NCBI GenBank assembly: GCA_023213395.1
Contig: CM041465.1
Coordinates: 90,837,741-90,901,740, forward strand
DNA: 64,000 bases
Direction of reading: 5' to 3'
Origin: Cycas panzhihuaensis
Lineage: Eukaryota > Cycadophyta
The notes under the pieces were generated by a model, which saw only the letters and a list, made by a program, of their open reading frames with translations, searched no databases and was not told the origin of the DNA. The translations under genes were made by a program, and so were the position numbers. Positions 24,430 through 35,861 of this stretch are shown one piece after another; the stretch's first letter is position 1, and each line of letters opens with the position of its first letter.

Positions 24430-26000
24430 GCATTTTCTTGTTGAAATGAGGGTTCATGCTGGAAGAAAGAGATGATAGGCCTCTGTGAGGAAGGGTGAGA
24501 ATGTGGGCCCTTTTCTCTTATGAAATTTCTTCTGTGGAAGAACATCTCTCTAATGAAGTGTGCAACACGCTTTTTGGTCCTCATAACTAATGGAAACACA
24601 ACAAACTCCTCCAGAGCCTTTGAACAAATACACCTTGATATCCCTTTTGGGTCTTGTAATAAACAGGACAATGAAAAATGAAATGCGCTTCCATCTGGAT
24701 ATGAAGGGTGCAGCGTTGGCAAACTCAAGTGCCCCTATCAATATGGTGCTTTGTCTCCAACCAAAGTTAATGTGAATAGACTCCAAACTTGCCCCTGGAG
24801 ATTGCCAGGTTGTGGGTCATATACAAATGGCTATATCAGGGTGGAATAATACCTCCCTTTGATAATTGAATATAGTGCTGAGAAGGATCTTTTTGAAAAG
24901 GGGACTGAAGGGAGGAATTTAAGTGGTAGAGATGAACTATGTATAAATCTAGTCTCTTAACTGTTGTGTTGCTCTTTTTCTTCAATAAGGCTAGATGAAG
25001 AGCATCCAATGGAAAATAAGTAGGGGGAAGGTGATCAGTGGAGCTACCATGATTGAGGAGGAAAGATGAGACCTGCTTATACCACTTAATATGTCTGGAC
25101 CCGGTAGTACATGAATGCCTGTCTGTCATCAAGTTCACAGAGGAGTAAAGAGCTTGGAATGGATACCAATTCTGCCCTTTTTGGGAGTCTGCCATGTATC
25201 TAATCCTGTAAATGTATTAAACTAATCTAAAGATGGTCTTGAGTTTCAACAGATGCACACCAAACTCTGACTGCATAACCATGCGGAAAGCAAACTGCTT
25301 ACTTTGAATTGGTCAAGAAAGAATGGATGTTTGGACTTTCTCCAGTTGGTCCCAATCTATAGTAGGGAGACTTGAGCCCCAAACCGCATATCCATAGAGT
25401 ATTGTGGATTTGAGTAAAGTTAAAGAGCATCATTTTGGTGGGAATGCTTTGAAAGTGAAGTTGGAAATGCCATCTCTCCAAAATTGTGAGTGAAGCATAC
25501 TGTTGAGTCAACCCAGAGTGGGTTGATTGCTTCAAATTAAGTCCAGTCCCTTGGGAACTGGACTTCTAAATAAGTCTAAGAATTCACCACCTCAACCACT
25601 TGACCTTTAAAGGTAAAGGACAATCTTGACAGGACCTCACCAACAGTCTTCAACTGCACCACCTTAGTTTTACCCAATTTCACTTCCAACTATCTGCTAT
25701 CAAAAAAGAGGTCCAAATAATTGAGTTGCCATTGGAGCCCCTTTGGGGTGGAGGAGAGCAGGATGACATCATCTGTGAAAAGGATAAGAGCAATCAAAAT
25801 TTGGAGAAGTGCACAACTATCTTCGAGGCATGTGTTCCTGAATGTTCTTCCCCATGTCATCAGTGTAAGCTTTTTGGCAAAACTGTTGTTGATATCATCG
25901 GTGAAGGATAACTGTGCCAAAGAACACTTTGTGGATTGATGAGAAAATCCAAGGATCTACAATGGGAGAAATACAACTTGGTTTTTGTCAAGATGGCACT
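24430..26000 (-). pseudogene. 5'-truncated LINE reverse transcriptase fragment (LINE-2)
   Basis: Read on the minus strand, 25920-25690 contains ALILFTDDVILLSSTPKGLQ, the FADD-type catalytic block of non-LTR reverse transcriptases followed by the typical GLQxQLNxL segment; both catalytic aspartates are present. In other frames the fragment continues with SFTFKGQVVEVVNS and TYLEVQF near 25600, then WYPFQALYSSVNLMTD (25170-25120) and finally YEDQKACCTLH near 24560, all matching the conserved C-terminal part of one plant LINE group. Several frameshifts separate these blocks. The sequence is unlike the LINE at 4194, so this is a second family; its clade I cannot assign. No clear poly-A is seen at the left end. 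Confidence 0.7.
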
Positions 26001-26616
26001 TGTAACTACATCGTCTAAAATCAAGTGATTCATTTAAAATTAATGTATGGACTAATTTATGAAAGGTTGGGAGAAAAATGGCTAAGCGGAGATGGAAATG
26101 ATAAGGAGGAATGAACTGTATGCGCAGGCATTCCCATGATAAGGATGACGTAAACAATTGGTGGGTCGCATGCTATTCTTGCTTTCTCTAGCCTTACAAA
26201 AATCCACAATGCAGTGAATCATTTGTCCACTACCCAAGAAAACAAGTTTTAAGTTTGGAAGCTTTTCTGGAAAATCGAATAATTTATTAATTAAATCTAA
26301 TGTGTGTACAATGGATTGAGGCTATATAAATATGAATGAGATGCCTCTTTTGATGAGACTCACCTCTTGATAAATAATGTGTTAATGATGATTAATTAGG
26401 GTTGCAAGGCTTGCAACAAGTCCCTTCCCTTCGAAATGCTTTTCCCTCAAAGCATGGGAAGATTTCATGGACTTCTGCAGGCAGTTGCTAGGTCTTTCCT
26501 CAGTTTGATTTTTGTAACATGTTCCATTCCATGATTAGGCGTAGATTCAATTAGAAGGGGCTGAAATACTTTGTCACTCTGCTGCAAAAAAATCTTGGAG
26601 ATCATTAGTTTGTTTC

Positions 26617-26985
26617 TTATTGAATTGTTCTTTTGTCAGCAAGGTCGCCATGGAATATAAAGGTTGCCATGGAATGTTCCCAACTTCCTATGCCATTCAA
26701 TCCCAAGTACAATATCCAAGTTTTTAATGGGAAAGGCTTAATAATCAGTGTGGAAGGTGAGAGTATTGATTTGGAGTTGTTGACTAACGAGCTCTCCATC
26801 GCAGTTTATTTGTTTGTCACCCAACACGACTATTTGCAGAGTCTTGGACTTATTAATGAAAAGGCCCAAATGGATTGCAACTTTGGTGCCTATGAAATTG
26901 TGAGTGCTTCCCAGTTCGATGAGAATGACTATCATCGGCTATCATCAAGAGGCAATATCCCCACAGGAGGTGGTTGATCGTCAAT
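26617..26985 (-). pseudogene. Gyp-C protease remnant (Ty3/gypsy)
   Basis: The minus-strand frame at 26935-26738 reads ILIELGSTHNFIGTKVA and then HLGLFINKS, matching the retropepsin of Ty3/gypsy elements, whose active site is LIDSGSTHNFI; the catalytic Asp region is altered to IEL. A second frame (26799-26617) holds the back of the domain. The coding stretch begins immediately left of the Gyp-A insertion and, when that insert is ignored, is the continuation of the gag on the far side at 60755. To its left I find no clear Gyp-C reverse transcriptase. Confidence 0.7.
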
Positions 26986-26999
26986 GATATCAATTTCAT

Positions 27000-27083
27000 T
27001 GTTATCAACCATTATATAGCTGACTATTGATAGCGGGACTTGATTGTTAGCACATGTGATTGAGGACCCTAATTATCAATGCT
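27000..27083 (+). repeat. Gyp-A 5' LTR, left piece
   Basis: These 84 bases match the start of the 3' LTR at 60356, including the block GCACATGTGATTGAGGA. The piece stops where Gyp-B begins, at the target copy ATGCT (27079-27083). Confidence 0.85.
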
Positions 27084-27465
27084 TGTTAGTTATCACCTAC
27101 GGGTTCATACTAGGAAGAGAGTAGATGGTACAACACAATCAATCGCATTATCACAAGAACATCATATGAACATAACTCAACTCAAGAACATAATTACAGA
27201 ATGTACATGACACAAAATACTTTATTACATAAAAAATGGTTATACACAAGGAGTAGGATGTGATCATCCCATACAAGTCCGATACCACCTACCAAGATCA
27301 GGATGCGCAACATTGCATAGCTTCTGTCTATTCTCATTACATATATATATTCTTAGAACCGTCATCTGTCACTTGGTAACTACTTCTAACTTCTTGACCT
27401 AACTAATTTTCTTTGTTAACACAACACTCGACATTTACCCATTATTAACAAAATGGGTTTCAACA
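27084..27465 (-). repeat. Gyp-B 3' LTR
   Basis: On the plus strand it runs from TGTTAGTTATCACC to GGGTTTCAACA, and the polypurine tract lies directly to its right (27466-27482). It matches the right-hand copy throughout except for the TA repeat and scattered transitions. Confidence 0.9.
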
Positions 27466-27489
27466 TCTATCCTCCCTTTTTTAAGCTCT

Positions 27490-29270
27490 GAGCGTCTCAC
27501 TCAGAAGGTGCATCCTGGTCTGGAACTGAATATGTTTTTGAATATAGAGGGTTCAATTCCGCTTTGCACCTCCATTTTCGATTTTGGTGGCTGACTACAT
27601 CAACACATTGTAATATTCTCTCACGACGTCTTTTTTCTTACTTAAGTCGAGTTGATAAATTTTTGTCTAGTCGTTCAGAATTTTTGAGTAGTTTCTCATT
27701 CTGATGGAGATGTTCCTCTAAGGCACTAATATGTTGGATATGAAAGACCTCCCGATTGTACATTTCCTGATTTGTTTTTGCTAATTGATTGCATTCCCCT
27801 TCCTTTTTCTGTAAAAATTATCTTGTTTCTCTCAAGTCCTTTTGTAGCTGATCATAACTATCTATTTTATGATAATTATCTTCAATCATCTTTAAAAATG
27901 ATCCTTGAGCTTCTACTACTGCTTGATAGTCGTCCACCAGGCTCACCATGCGTGCATGTTGGGTTTTAATGGTTTGTAGATCAATGGGGGTTGTTGCTTC
28001 CTGTTGCTTCTTTGGTTCTAATTCTAGCTCTGGCTTGGTTGAAGCATTGACTCCTAATACTCTAAACAGTTCACATCATGCTGCTTCACTGTCTATGTTG
28101 GGAGATGCCGGAATATTCAGATCCTGTATTGTACTGTCGGTGTCTCCATCAATAGGTGGTGTAGACTCATTGCCTGTTCTTGCTTCCTCATTCTCCTCAC
28201 TCGTGCTAAGATCTAAGTAGTCTGCAATATAATACTCATCAGAGTCATTAGAGAAAGCTGTCAAAGATTCATCGATTTTGCATACTATCATAACTTTGCA
28301 TTTCTTTGTTTGTTCTATTTTGCCTTTCTTCTGAATTTTTAGATGGATTTTCTTTGGTGTGGAAGAATCTTTATGAAATGCAAAGAGCAACAAAATCGTT
28401 GGACTTTTTGCTAATCCTGGTAGATGAAATTTTTCATAACAGAATTCCAATAAATACATAGTGAGGTTAAAACTTGATTGCCCCCCTGTAACAATCTAAT
28501 ATAGTGATGTCTTTAGCTTTTTTGAGATGAAATCAGACCAATTGTAAATTGTTCCCTTCATGAGTCCTTGAAGATACGAGGTTGTCCACCAAGGCAACGC
28601 GTTACAACGTTGTTCTCCTAGAAGTCTTGTACACATAAGTACTGTGACAACTATCACATTTGTAGTCTTTAGATGTGTCATCGGAATGCCACGTCCCCCA
28701 TGCTTATGATGAAATTCTTTTCTGCATATTGTTTGAATGATCTAGTCCTTTATTACAACCATTAAGTTTTCTGATTTCTTCACTTCTTGTTCTTCCATTG
28801 GAAGCCCTGTAAACCTTGCTAGATCTTCCAGCTCCATTCTTATAATTCTATTGTTAATTGTCAATACTCGATCTGTGGGATTATAACCTTGTAATACGTC
28901 TTGTAATCTCTTAGAATTTTTTGAAAAGATCGGAAATGATACAGCCTGGACGACCCCTGTGCCTGTTAAATGCGCTTTTAATGGAGCATTTCGATCTTCT
29001 ACTTCTAACCACTTGTGCAATACGAAAGAGTCCAATACTTGCCATTTAATCTGACAACCTCCAATTTTGAATAGAATCTTTGCATCTTCTTCCGTATGCT
29101 TTTGCAGGGACTCTGAAAATGAAAGGGTTGTCAGTGCAAATTTTGTAAACCTAGATCCAAACATTCTCACTTCGTCTTGATTCAACCGTACTCATCTTCG
29201 TTTGTCGTCATTGTCTACCCCCTCACTGTCCAGTTCTCTCTTAGGAAAAAAAATTGATGTTTGAGACATG
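27490..29270 (-). pseudogene. Gyp-B additional gene downstream of integrase
   Basis: Past integrase a further coding stretch of roughly 560 codons runs to the polypurine tract. Its largest open piece (29185-28742) has GYNPTDRVLTINNRIIRMEL followed by DLARFTGLP. Next (28681-28496) come PWWTTSYLQGLMKGTIY and NWSDFISKKL, then an acidic region (SNDSDEYYIADYLDLSTSEE, 28250-28200), and finally a Gln/Glu/Lys-rich coiled-coil-like tail (about 27960-27640). The order and motifs agree with the extra gene of Gyp-E. The TGLP part resembles the plant mobile domain, but that is inference. Stops and frameshifts break it. Function unknown. Confidence 0.7.
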
Positions 29271-29284
29271 TGGGGCAGTGATTT

Positions 29285-29430
29285 ATAGGGTTGGCCGACC
29301 TGGGGTGTGTGGGTTGGCCACCCATGGTTTTGGCGAAATCATAGACTGCCATTCGTGGTTTCTGCTCGTGGTTTAGCGAAACCACGGGCCGGCCGTGGTT
29401 TTTGTCCATGGGTCGGCGGTGGCAGTTGCT
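29285..29430. repeat. GC-rich palindromic island between Gyp-B integrase and extra gene
   Basis: In an otherwise AT-rich element this segment is GC-rich and folds on itself. CGTGGTTT (29367-29374) and AAACCACG (29379-29386) form a perfect 8-bp stem with a 4-base loop. CCACGG (29382-29387) pairs with CCGTGG (29393-29398), and GGCCGGCC lies at 29387-29394. TGGTTT/AAACCA units recur several times around it. Confidence 0.8.
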
Positions 29431-29799
29431 AGCTGATCCAACTGTCTCATGTTGTTTTTTTTTTCCTTCTCAACTGTAACTATGCTTCTTCTTCTTCTTT
29501 TCCTTTTCATTTATTTATTTTTTTTCACAGTTTCTTTTTTTCTTTCGATTTTTTTTTTAGCGTAATTATGCTTTTCATTTTACTAAATAAAATTTAACAA
29601 ATTGTTATGTGATAATAGGCCACTCAAATAGAATATTGTTTTCACATGTGCCTTTCATTGGTTTTGTAAATTTTAAGTTTTGATCCATTGGTCGTAAGCA
29701 TTTGTGTGTCATCGTTAATTTGTGATATCTCCACTGTACCATTCTAAAATTTTTTTTTGACTATAAATGGATCGAGCCATCAAATTTTAAGCTTACATG

Positions 29800-30880
29800 G
29801 TTTTATAAAATGCTTGCTGTTATACTTAAGAACAAGGTTCTCTTCCTTAAATACTTTTTGATGTAATGTTTTGTCGTGTCATTTTTTTCTTTGTTGTTGT
29901 ATTGTGTTCATCATCCATTGCGCATGTTGTCGACTTTCATTCAAACCTAAAATTGTTTCTAGTTGAGCTTGAATACTGGCAAAAATCTGACCATCATTGT
30001 TGCACAAAAATCCTTGAACTTGGAACTATAAATTATATAGGGAGAGCTGCTTCTACGCCATAGACTAATTGAAATGAAGTATGATCGGTAGTAGTTTTAT
30101 AAGTAGTCTTGAAGGCCCATAGAGCTAAATGTAATTGTTCTGCCTAGTCATTTCTATTTGTGTTGCATAGTTTGGTTAACATTGTTACTATTATTTTATT
30201 CCTTGATTTTGCTTGTCCATTAGCTTGTGGATAATAGGGTGTCAACTTATGATGTGTGATCATGAATTCCTTTGTTAAACAATGGATTGTGTCATTTATA
30301 AAATGTGTTCCTCTGTCAGTCATGATTTCTAATGGCCATTTGAATCTAGTAATAATATTCTCATAAAGGAATATGGCTGTGCTTCGCATAGAATTATCTT
30401 GAAGTACTTTTGCTTTGACCCACTTCGTGAGGTAGTCTATTGCAACTAAGATATATTTCGCCTATGTTATTCGTGTGACATGTTTGAAAGGTCCCACAAA
30501 ATCTAATCCCCAGTGTTCAAAAACTCCTTGAGCTAAAGATGGTTGTAAGGGCATGAAATCATGTTCCAAAGGTTGGCCCATTCTTTGACAAATATCACAT
30601 TAGAAACATACTCTTTTGTGTCCTTGAAAAATTGAGGCCACCATAATCTTGATAATAAAATATTTCTAGTTGTAGATTTGGATCCAACATGGCTACCAAC
30701 ATTACCTCAATGAGCTTCATCGATTATTGTTGGCACTTCTTCTGACATTACACATCTCCATAACATATGATCTTTTCCGAGCTTGTACAAGAATCCTCCT
30801 ATTAGTTGATAAGGTGTTGCTTTTTTCACGAGTTCTCTGCATTGTTGCAAAGTCATATCTGTAGGGAATGATCCTGTGCT
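29800..30880 (-). pseudogene. Gyp-B integrase
   Basis: The core frame (30389-30144) contains ITRFKWPLEIMTDRGTHF with the second catalytic Asp and PYYPQANGQAKSRNK, in which the catalytic Glu is Lys (AAA on the minus strand, 30209-30207); the spacing is the standard 35 residues. The first Asp lies upstream in a broken frame near 30500. Downstream, LWAFKTTYKT and FQLVYGVEAALPI continue the family pattern. Integrase activity would be lost by the Glu change alone. Confidence 0.82.
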
Positions 30881-30921
30881 GAAGTATCCTGTTATGTCAT
30901 CATAACCTGGTGGAGTTGCTA

Positions 30922-32211
30922 TTACTTGGAATAGTTTAGCGTTGACAAAATCTCATTAATTCTACGAGGTTCCTTACTTGTCCAAATTCTGGATAAGTGA
31001 TTGACAACTACATGTATGCGACCTGGTCGAACTACTACCTTAAAATTAAATTCTTGAAGTAACAATGACCATTGCCTTATTCTTTCTTGAATGATGGGTT
31101 TGTTGATCATGTATAAAAGGGCTTGATGGTCAACAAAAAATACAAAAGGATTTGCTAAGAGATAATGTCAAAAGTTTTGCATGGCATAAATCATTTCCAA
31201 TGCTTCTCTTTCTATTGTTGAGTAATTCTTTTCTGCTTTATTCAATTGTCTGCTGGTGAAGTAGATGGGTAAATCGAGCTTGTGACTTCCCTCTTGGGCT
31301 AGTTTACATCCATTTGCTATATGTGATGTTTCTACGTGAATATGAAATTCTTTCATCTAGTTTGGGTGAGCTAAAATTGGAGCTGTAATAAGTTTATTTT
31401 TGAGATCTTCAAACGTTGTTTGTTGTTCGTTCCCCCCAAGTAAAACTTATCCTTTCCATCACAATTCTTCTAGGGGATGCGCAATGTGAGCAAATCCCTT
31501 TATAAACCGACGGTAGTATTTGATGTGTCCAATGAAGATTCATACTACTACAACATTTGATGGTGGGGCCAAATTTATTATGACTTTGATTTTATTCGGA
31601 TATGTTTTCAACCCACGAGCATAAACAATATATCCTAATAGCTTGCCATATGGAACTAAAAATTGACATTTTTCTAGATTTAGTGATAGTTTTGTTTTTC
31701 GACAAATTTCCAAACATTCCATCAATAGTGGAAGATGGTCTTTAATGTTACCATAAATGGATCAATCGTCTAAGAATACCTTTACTGATTTTGATGATAA
31801 TTGATCAAATACATACATAATGATTAGTTGAAATGTAGTAGGGGCTTTGCAAAGTCCAAAAGGCATTTTGTTGGACGTAAAAATTCCAATCAATGTGATA
31901 AATGCGGTTTTTAATTTATCCTTTTTTGTAATGCTTATTTGGTTGCAGCCTGAAAAGCCATTTAAGAATGAGTATATCTCATGTCCTGCAACTTCTTCTA
32001 ATATGTTATCGGTAAAGGGAATAGGAAATGGGTCTTTACAAGTGGTTGCGTTCAATTTTCGAATATCAACACAAATGTGTAATTTCCCATTTTTCTTGGG
32101 GACTACCACAATTGGCGCAACCCACTCACTTGTTTCAACTTTAAATATAATTCTAGCATCCAACATTTTTCTAATTTCTGTGTCTACTTGTTCCGCATAT
32201 TTGGGATTCAT
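30922..32211 (-). pseudogene. Gyp-B reverse transcriptase and RNase H
   Basis: The frame from 32211 reads MNPKYAEQVDTEIRKML, then WVAPIVVVPKKNGK, MPFGLCKAPTTFQ and the catalytic VFLDD at its end. The next pieces give LSLNLEKCQFL and LLGYIVYARGL (31725-31540) and YYRRFIKGFAHIA. RNase H follows: FHIHVETS (first catalytic Asp changed to Glu), STIEREALEMIYAM and FFVDHQALLYMINKP, ending near 30922. About five stops split an otherwise well-conserved protein. The level of similarity to Gyp-E places both in one lineage. Confidence 0.88.
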
Positions 32212-32867
32212 TCAATAAGGTCAACGTTTTACTCATTTCGACTTGGTTATTAGTTCAATTCTATGTTCACATAATTTTCTTGGTATTTCCTTTAAATCTT
32301 TGTATGTCCAAGCAAAGACATCCTTATATTGCAAGAAAATCTTTGTCGTTGCCGCTACCAACATTGGATCCCAATTATTACCCATCATTATTGTTTGCTT
32401 GTTTTGTTCAGTGCCTAAAATTATTGGTTGTTGTGATGTTTTATCATAGAAAATTTGATCCTTATTAAAATTGTGTGCGGGATTTTGAAGTAATGTTTGG
32501 TTTCCTTCAACGACTTCATAAAAATGGTTGTGGTATTCATGCTTGCAATCATATGTATCCTGGATTTGGTAAGCATTTATGTAGTCTAGTGTTTCTATTT
32601 CAACTGAATAGCATGAAAATAGTTAATATTCTCGTTGTTGCCAATGAAACAACCCACTAGTTGATTCTACCTCATCTTCAGAACATGGATCCAAGTACAA
32701 AACACCTTCAATTGGTTCACATATATTATCATCGTCAAATATTGTACTTAGAGAATGTTGATCCTCTTTAGCACTTTTAGTACATTCATCATCAGTATCG
32801 CTATTGCCCTCATTTGAGGAGCTAGAATCTACTAATTCCTCACTTATAGTATGATGATTTGAATTAA

Positions 32868-33245
32868 TTAATTATTTTTTCCTTTTTGCTTAATCATTAA
32901 TGTGTTGCGACCCCAATTCTGGAGTATGCGCACAATATGTAACCAAGGTTGTCCTAGAAGTGCTTCGTATGGTGGAGGTGTCTCGTCGATCATAGGAATA
33001 ATGACAAAATCTGCTACAAATTCTTGATTTCCAATGTGAACTTTTTGTGCACGCATCATGCCTAATGGTTGTACGCCATGTTGATTGGCCAATTGTAGCC
33101 AAAATGTGGGGGGCCATAATGGAGGCATGTTAATTCTTTGCCAGGTCGTTACTGGTACAATATTGACTGTAGCACCGCCATCTACCATGGTATTATTTAA
33201 CACATGTTCCAATAAAGTTATTGAGATAGTTATGTCCTGGTCCAC
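32868..33245 (-). pseudogene. Gyp-B protease
   Basis: A 125-codon open frame carries NTMVDGGATVNIVPVTTW, the aspartic-protease active site in the D-G-G form that also occurs in Gyp-E, and PYEALLGQPWLH, the family G-R/Q-P-W block near the C-terminus. The domain itself is intact, but it is separated by stops from its neighbours. Confidence 0.82.
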
Positions 33246-33297
33246 TCTAAGAGATCATACATGATGTTCTACTTGAGAATCAAGTACCACTAAATTG

Positions 33298-34755
33298 TTA
33301 GGAATGTGGATCGTCTTTTGGAGTTTCTTGAACAACCATTTTCTGATTCATCTTTAGTTGTTGTATGTAATCCTTGAGTGTTTGAAATAATAGTGAATCA
33401 TATTCAAGTAGTGTCGAGATTTTCATAGTTATCTCACTTTGTAAGAATTGATCAAGAATCATGGCAGTGACTTCATTACCGTGAACTACTATCATTGGTG
33501 GTTGCATTAATGAGTTATCTAGTTGTGGAAGTGTTGGAACCACATTGTGTTCTTGCTCCTGCATCGATTGTATCAAGTCTTGAGTTTGGCATAAATGTTC
33601 TTTCTTGTTTGAAGGTTCCGGGTATTTAGGTTTCTTGGCTCTTCTTCTGTATACTGCATATGTCGACAGAGTTTGGGATGTGTCCTCTTTTCCATTCTTA
33701 GCTACTACACCCACGAGGTTGACTTTTTTGTTCAATTGTTTAGGACAATGGTCGTCGTCGTGATCGCCAGGTTTGCACCATTGACATAATGTTGAGGTGT
33801 TGTTTTCCAAGTTAGGACAATCTCTGTTAAAGTGTTCCCACAATTTACATTGAAAGCATTGAACCATCGATTGTCGTTGAGCATCTCTTTGTATTGTTGA
33901 CTTGACCCACGTTGCCTTCTAAGAGAAGGTCAGTTGGTTTCTTGGCATATAAAGAACATCTCTCGCTCTTGTCTTCTACGCGGGCAGATGTTGAAACCAC
34001 ATTCTTCCGTATTGTGATTATTCATTTTACAAATGTGGTAATACTTGAACCCTTGATTTTCTGGATATTTTGACTCCATATGACCTTCGATTTTGCATTT
34101 GATGCACCATATGTGTTGCCTCTCCTTTGGTTGGTTTTGCATGAAATCTTTCATCATCTGCATCGAGTCTTCTCTCAGGGTTTCAATAAAAGATTCATCT
34201 TTGGTTTCAACTTCCATCGTTTTGTCTTGGTGCCATGCCTTTGCTTTCTCTTCGATCTCGAGACTCATTGCACGATCCACTACCTCTTGGTATGATGAAG
34301 GGGGAACCTCTCAAAGTTTTCTTCAATATCTTGGAAGTAACCCTTCTAGGAACCACCTTTTCCTCAATCCATCAATTACTTCAATTTCCATTTTTCTTGA
34401 TTAAACTTTTCAATTTTGTATTATAACTTCGTATTGTTTCCTTATTTTCTTGTTTGAGATTATATATTTGGTCCACCACTTCACTGTCGTCTCGTAACAG
34501 TTTGAATTCTTTTTCAAAAGCTTCCCTCAAGTCGGCCCATTTCTTAAAATGTCCTTCATTCAATTCTTTGAACCGGTCATTTGCAACATCCCGTAAAGTT
34601 GCCGGAAATGCCTGCAACCAATGATCTTTATCTATTTCCCCGTTTTCCATCTATATTGTTTCTCACACGTTACAATGTCTGGCCTGGTCTTCGTCTGCTT
34701 TACCATTGAACGTGGGTAATTTTTGCTTCGTGCCACCTTTGGATGATGTCGCCAT
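33298..34755 (-). pseudogene. Gyp-B gag with four CCHC knuckles
   Basis: Read on the minus strand, gag starts near MATSSKGGTKQKLPTFNG (34755). The capsid part (34650-34381) has HWLQAFPATLRDVANDRF and KKWADLREAFEKEF, a retrotransposon gag pattern. Four knuckles follow in two pairs: CIKCKIEGHMESKY (last Cys now Tyr) and HICKMNNHNTEEC in the frame 34280-33930, then CFQCKLWEHFNRDC and CQWCKPGDHDDDHC at the start of the frame 33867-33298. Four knuckles instead of one or two is unusual. Frames are shifted between pieces. Confidence 0.82.
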
Positions 34756-34914
34756 TGTGAATGTTATTAATTCTGATGATTTAGCCAGAGATCTTGTGTA
34801 CTTTAGTTGTTGTAATCTATATTGTCTAAAGTCGTTCGTTAGCTTCTTCCTCCTTCATTCATAGTACTTTCCAAACAAGGCCCTTTTTTGTCTAGGGCTA
34901 GTGTGTTCTTGTTC

Positions 34915-35392
34915 TTACACACCAACTAATGATTGCTCTTGTTCTTGTAGACTTAGATGAGCAAATGCTTCCTCAATTTCTTTTAAGTCTAGATTGGTTC
35001 CATGTTGTCGCTTCCAAGCTTGCCACACTTGTCGTCCTCGGTTTATTATTGACCAATCAATTTGTGTTAACGTTCTTGACTCTTGTTGCCTCAATGCATG
35101 TATTCGATCTGATCTTCTTACTTGTGATTGTTGATTGGTCTTGCTTGTGATCTCGTGCTTAAACACGTATATTGGCTGTTTAGAATTGGGCATTGGCACG
35201 AAAATACTCCACAATATTAGCGAGCATTACTAGTTCTTGGATGATGATATCGTCTAAGTATTGCTCGACGATGCCCTTTTGTAACAGGAAAGGTTTCAAC
35301 TCAATAATGATCCTAATATCTGCTTCTGAAAATTGAACGAGTGTTAATTCCCCCATTGCTGTTTGATTTCTGTGACGGTTGCAAATCGTCAT
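34915..35392 (-). other. Gyp-B leader with two unassigned open frames
   Basis: Two overlapping frames of 70 codons (35392-35180) and 99 codons (35214-34915) precede gag. The second is rich in Gln, Arg and Glu (RRSDRIHALRQQES, then AFAHLSLQEQEQ). I do not recognise either. They could be the broken N-terminal region of gag or an earlier small gene. Confidence 0.4.
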
Positions 35393-35464
35393 CTACATCT
35401 AACTTGTTCTCAATACCTTAGTTTATCCATATTATCTTGTTTCTAGGTTGGCAACAACAATAGA

Positions 35465-35716
35465 TGTTAGTTATCACCTACGAGTTCGTACTAGGAAGAG
35501 AGTAGATGGTACAACACAATCAATTGCATCATCACAAGAACATCATATAAACAGAACTCAACTCAGGAATATAATTATAGAATGTACATGACGCAAAATA
35601 CTTTATTACATCAAAAATGGTTATACACAAGGAGCAGGATGTGATCATCCCATATAACTCTGCTATCATCCACCAAGATCAAGATGCGCAACATGGCATA
35701 CCTTTTGTTTATTCTC

Positions 35717-35770
<54 letters not shown>

Positions 35771-35861
35771 TATTCCTGGAACCATCATTTGTCACTTGGT
35801 AACTACTTCTAACTTCACAACACCCGACATTTGCCCATTATTAACAAAATGGGTCCCAATA
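35465..35861 (-). repeat. Gyp-B 5' LTR
   Basis: It is 397 bp, against 382 in the partner; a long (TA)n at 35719-35767 adds to its length. The outer end has decayed from CAACA to CAATA. Confidence 0.9.
35719..35767. repeat. Expanded (TA)n in the Gyp-B 5' LTR
   Basis: About 24 TA units occupy a site where the other LTR has about five (27341-27350). Confidence 0.9.

Larger units (their letters stand above)
27084..35861 (-). mobile_element. Gyp-B, Ty3/gypsy element in the Gyp-A 5' LTR
   Basis: LTRs at 35465-35861 (5', for this strand) and 27084-27465 (3') flank a minus-strand gag, protease, reverse transcriptase, RNase H, integrase and an extra downstream gene. The target copies are GTGCT at 35862-35866 and ATGCT at 27079-27083, differing by one G-to-A; without the insert the Gyp-A LTR reads through unbroken. 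A polypurine tract (read on the minus strand AAAAAAGGGAGGATAGA) adjoins the 3' LTR. No chromodomain was seen. The primer-binding site is not of tRNA-Met type and could not be assigned. Confidence 0.92.

Noticed and set aside
24836-25195. Minus-strand 119-codon frame as a separate host gene
   Set aside because: Its motifs belong to the LINE-2 C-terminal region and it is flanked by other frames of the same element.
27948-28220. 90-codon plus-strand open frame over the Gyp-B extra gene
   Set aside because: It is the antisense shadow of the acidic and coiled-coil part of the minus-strand gene.
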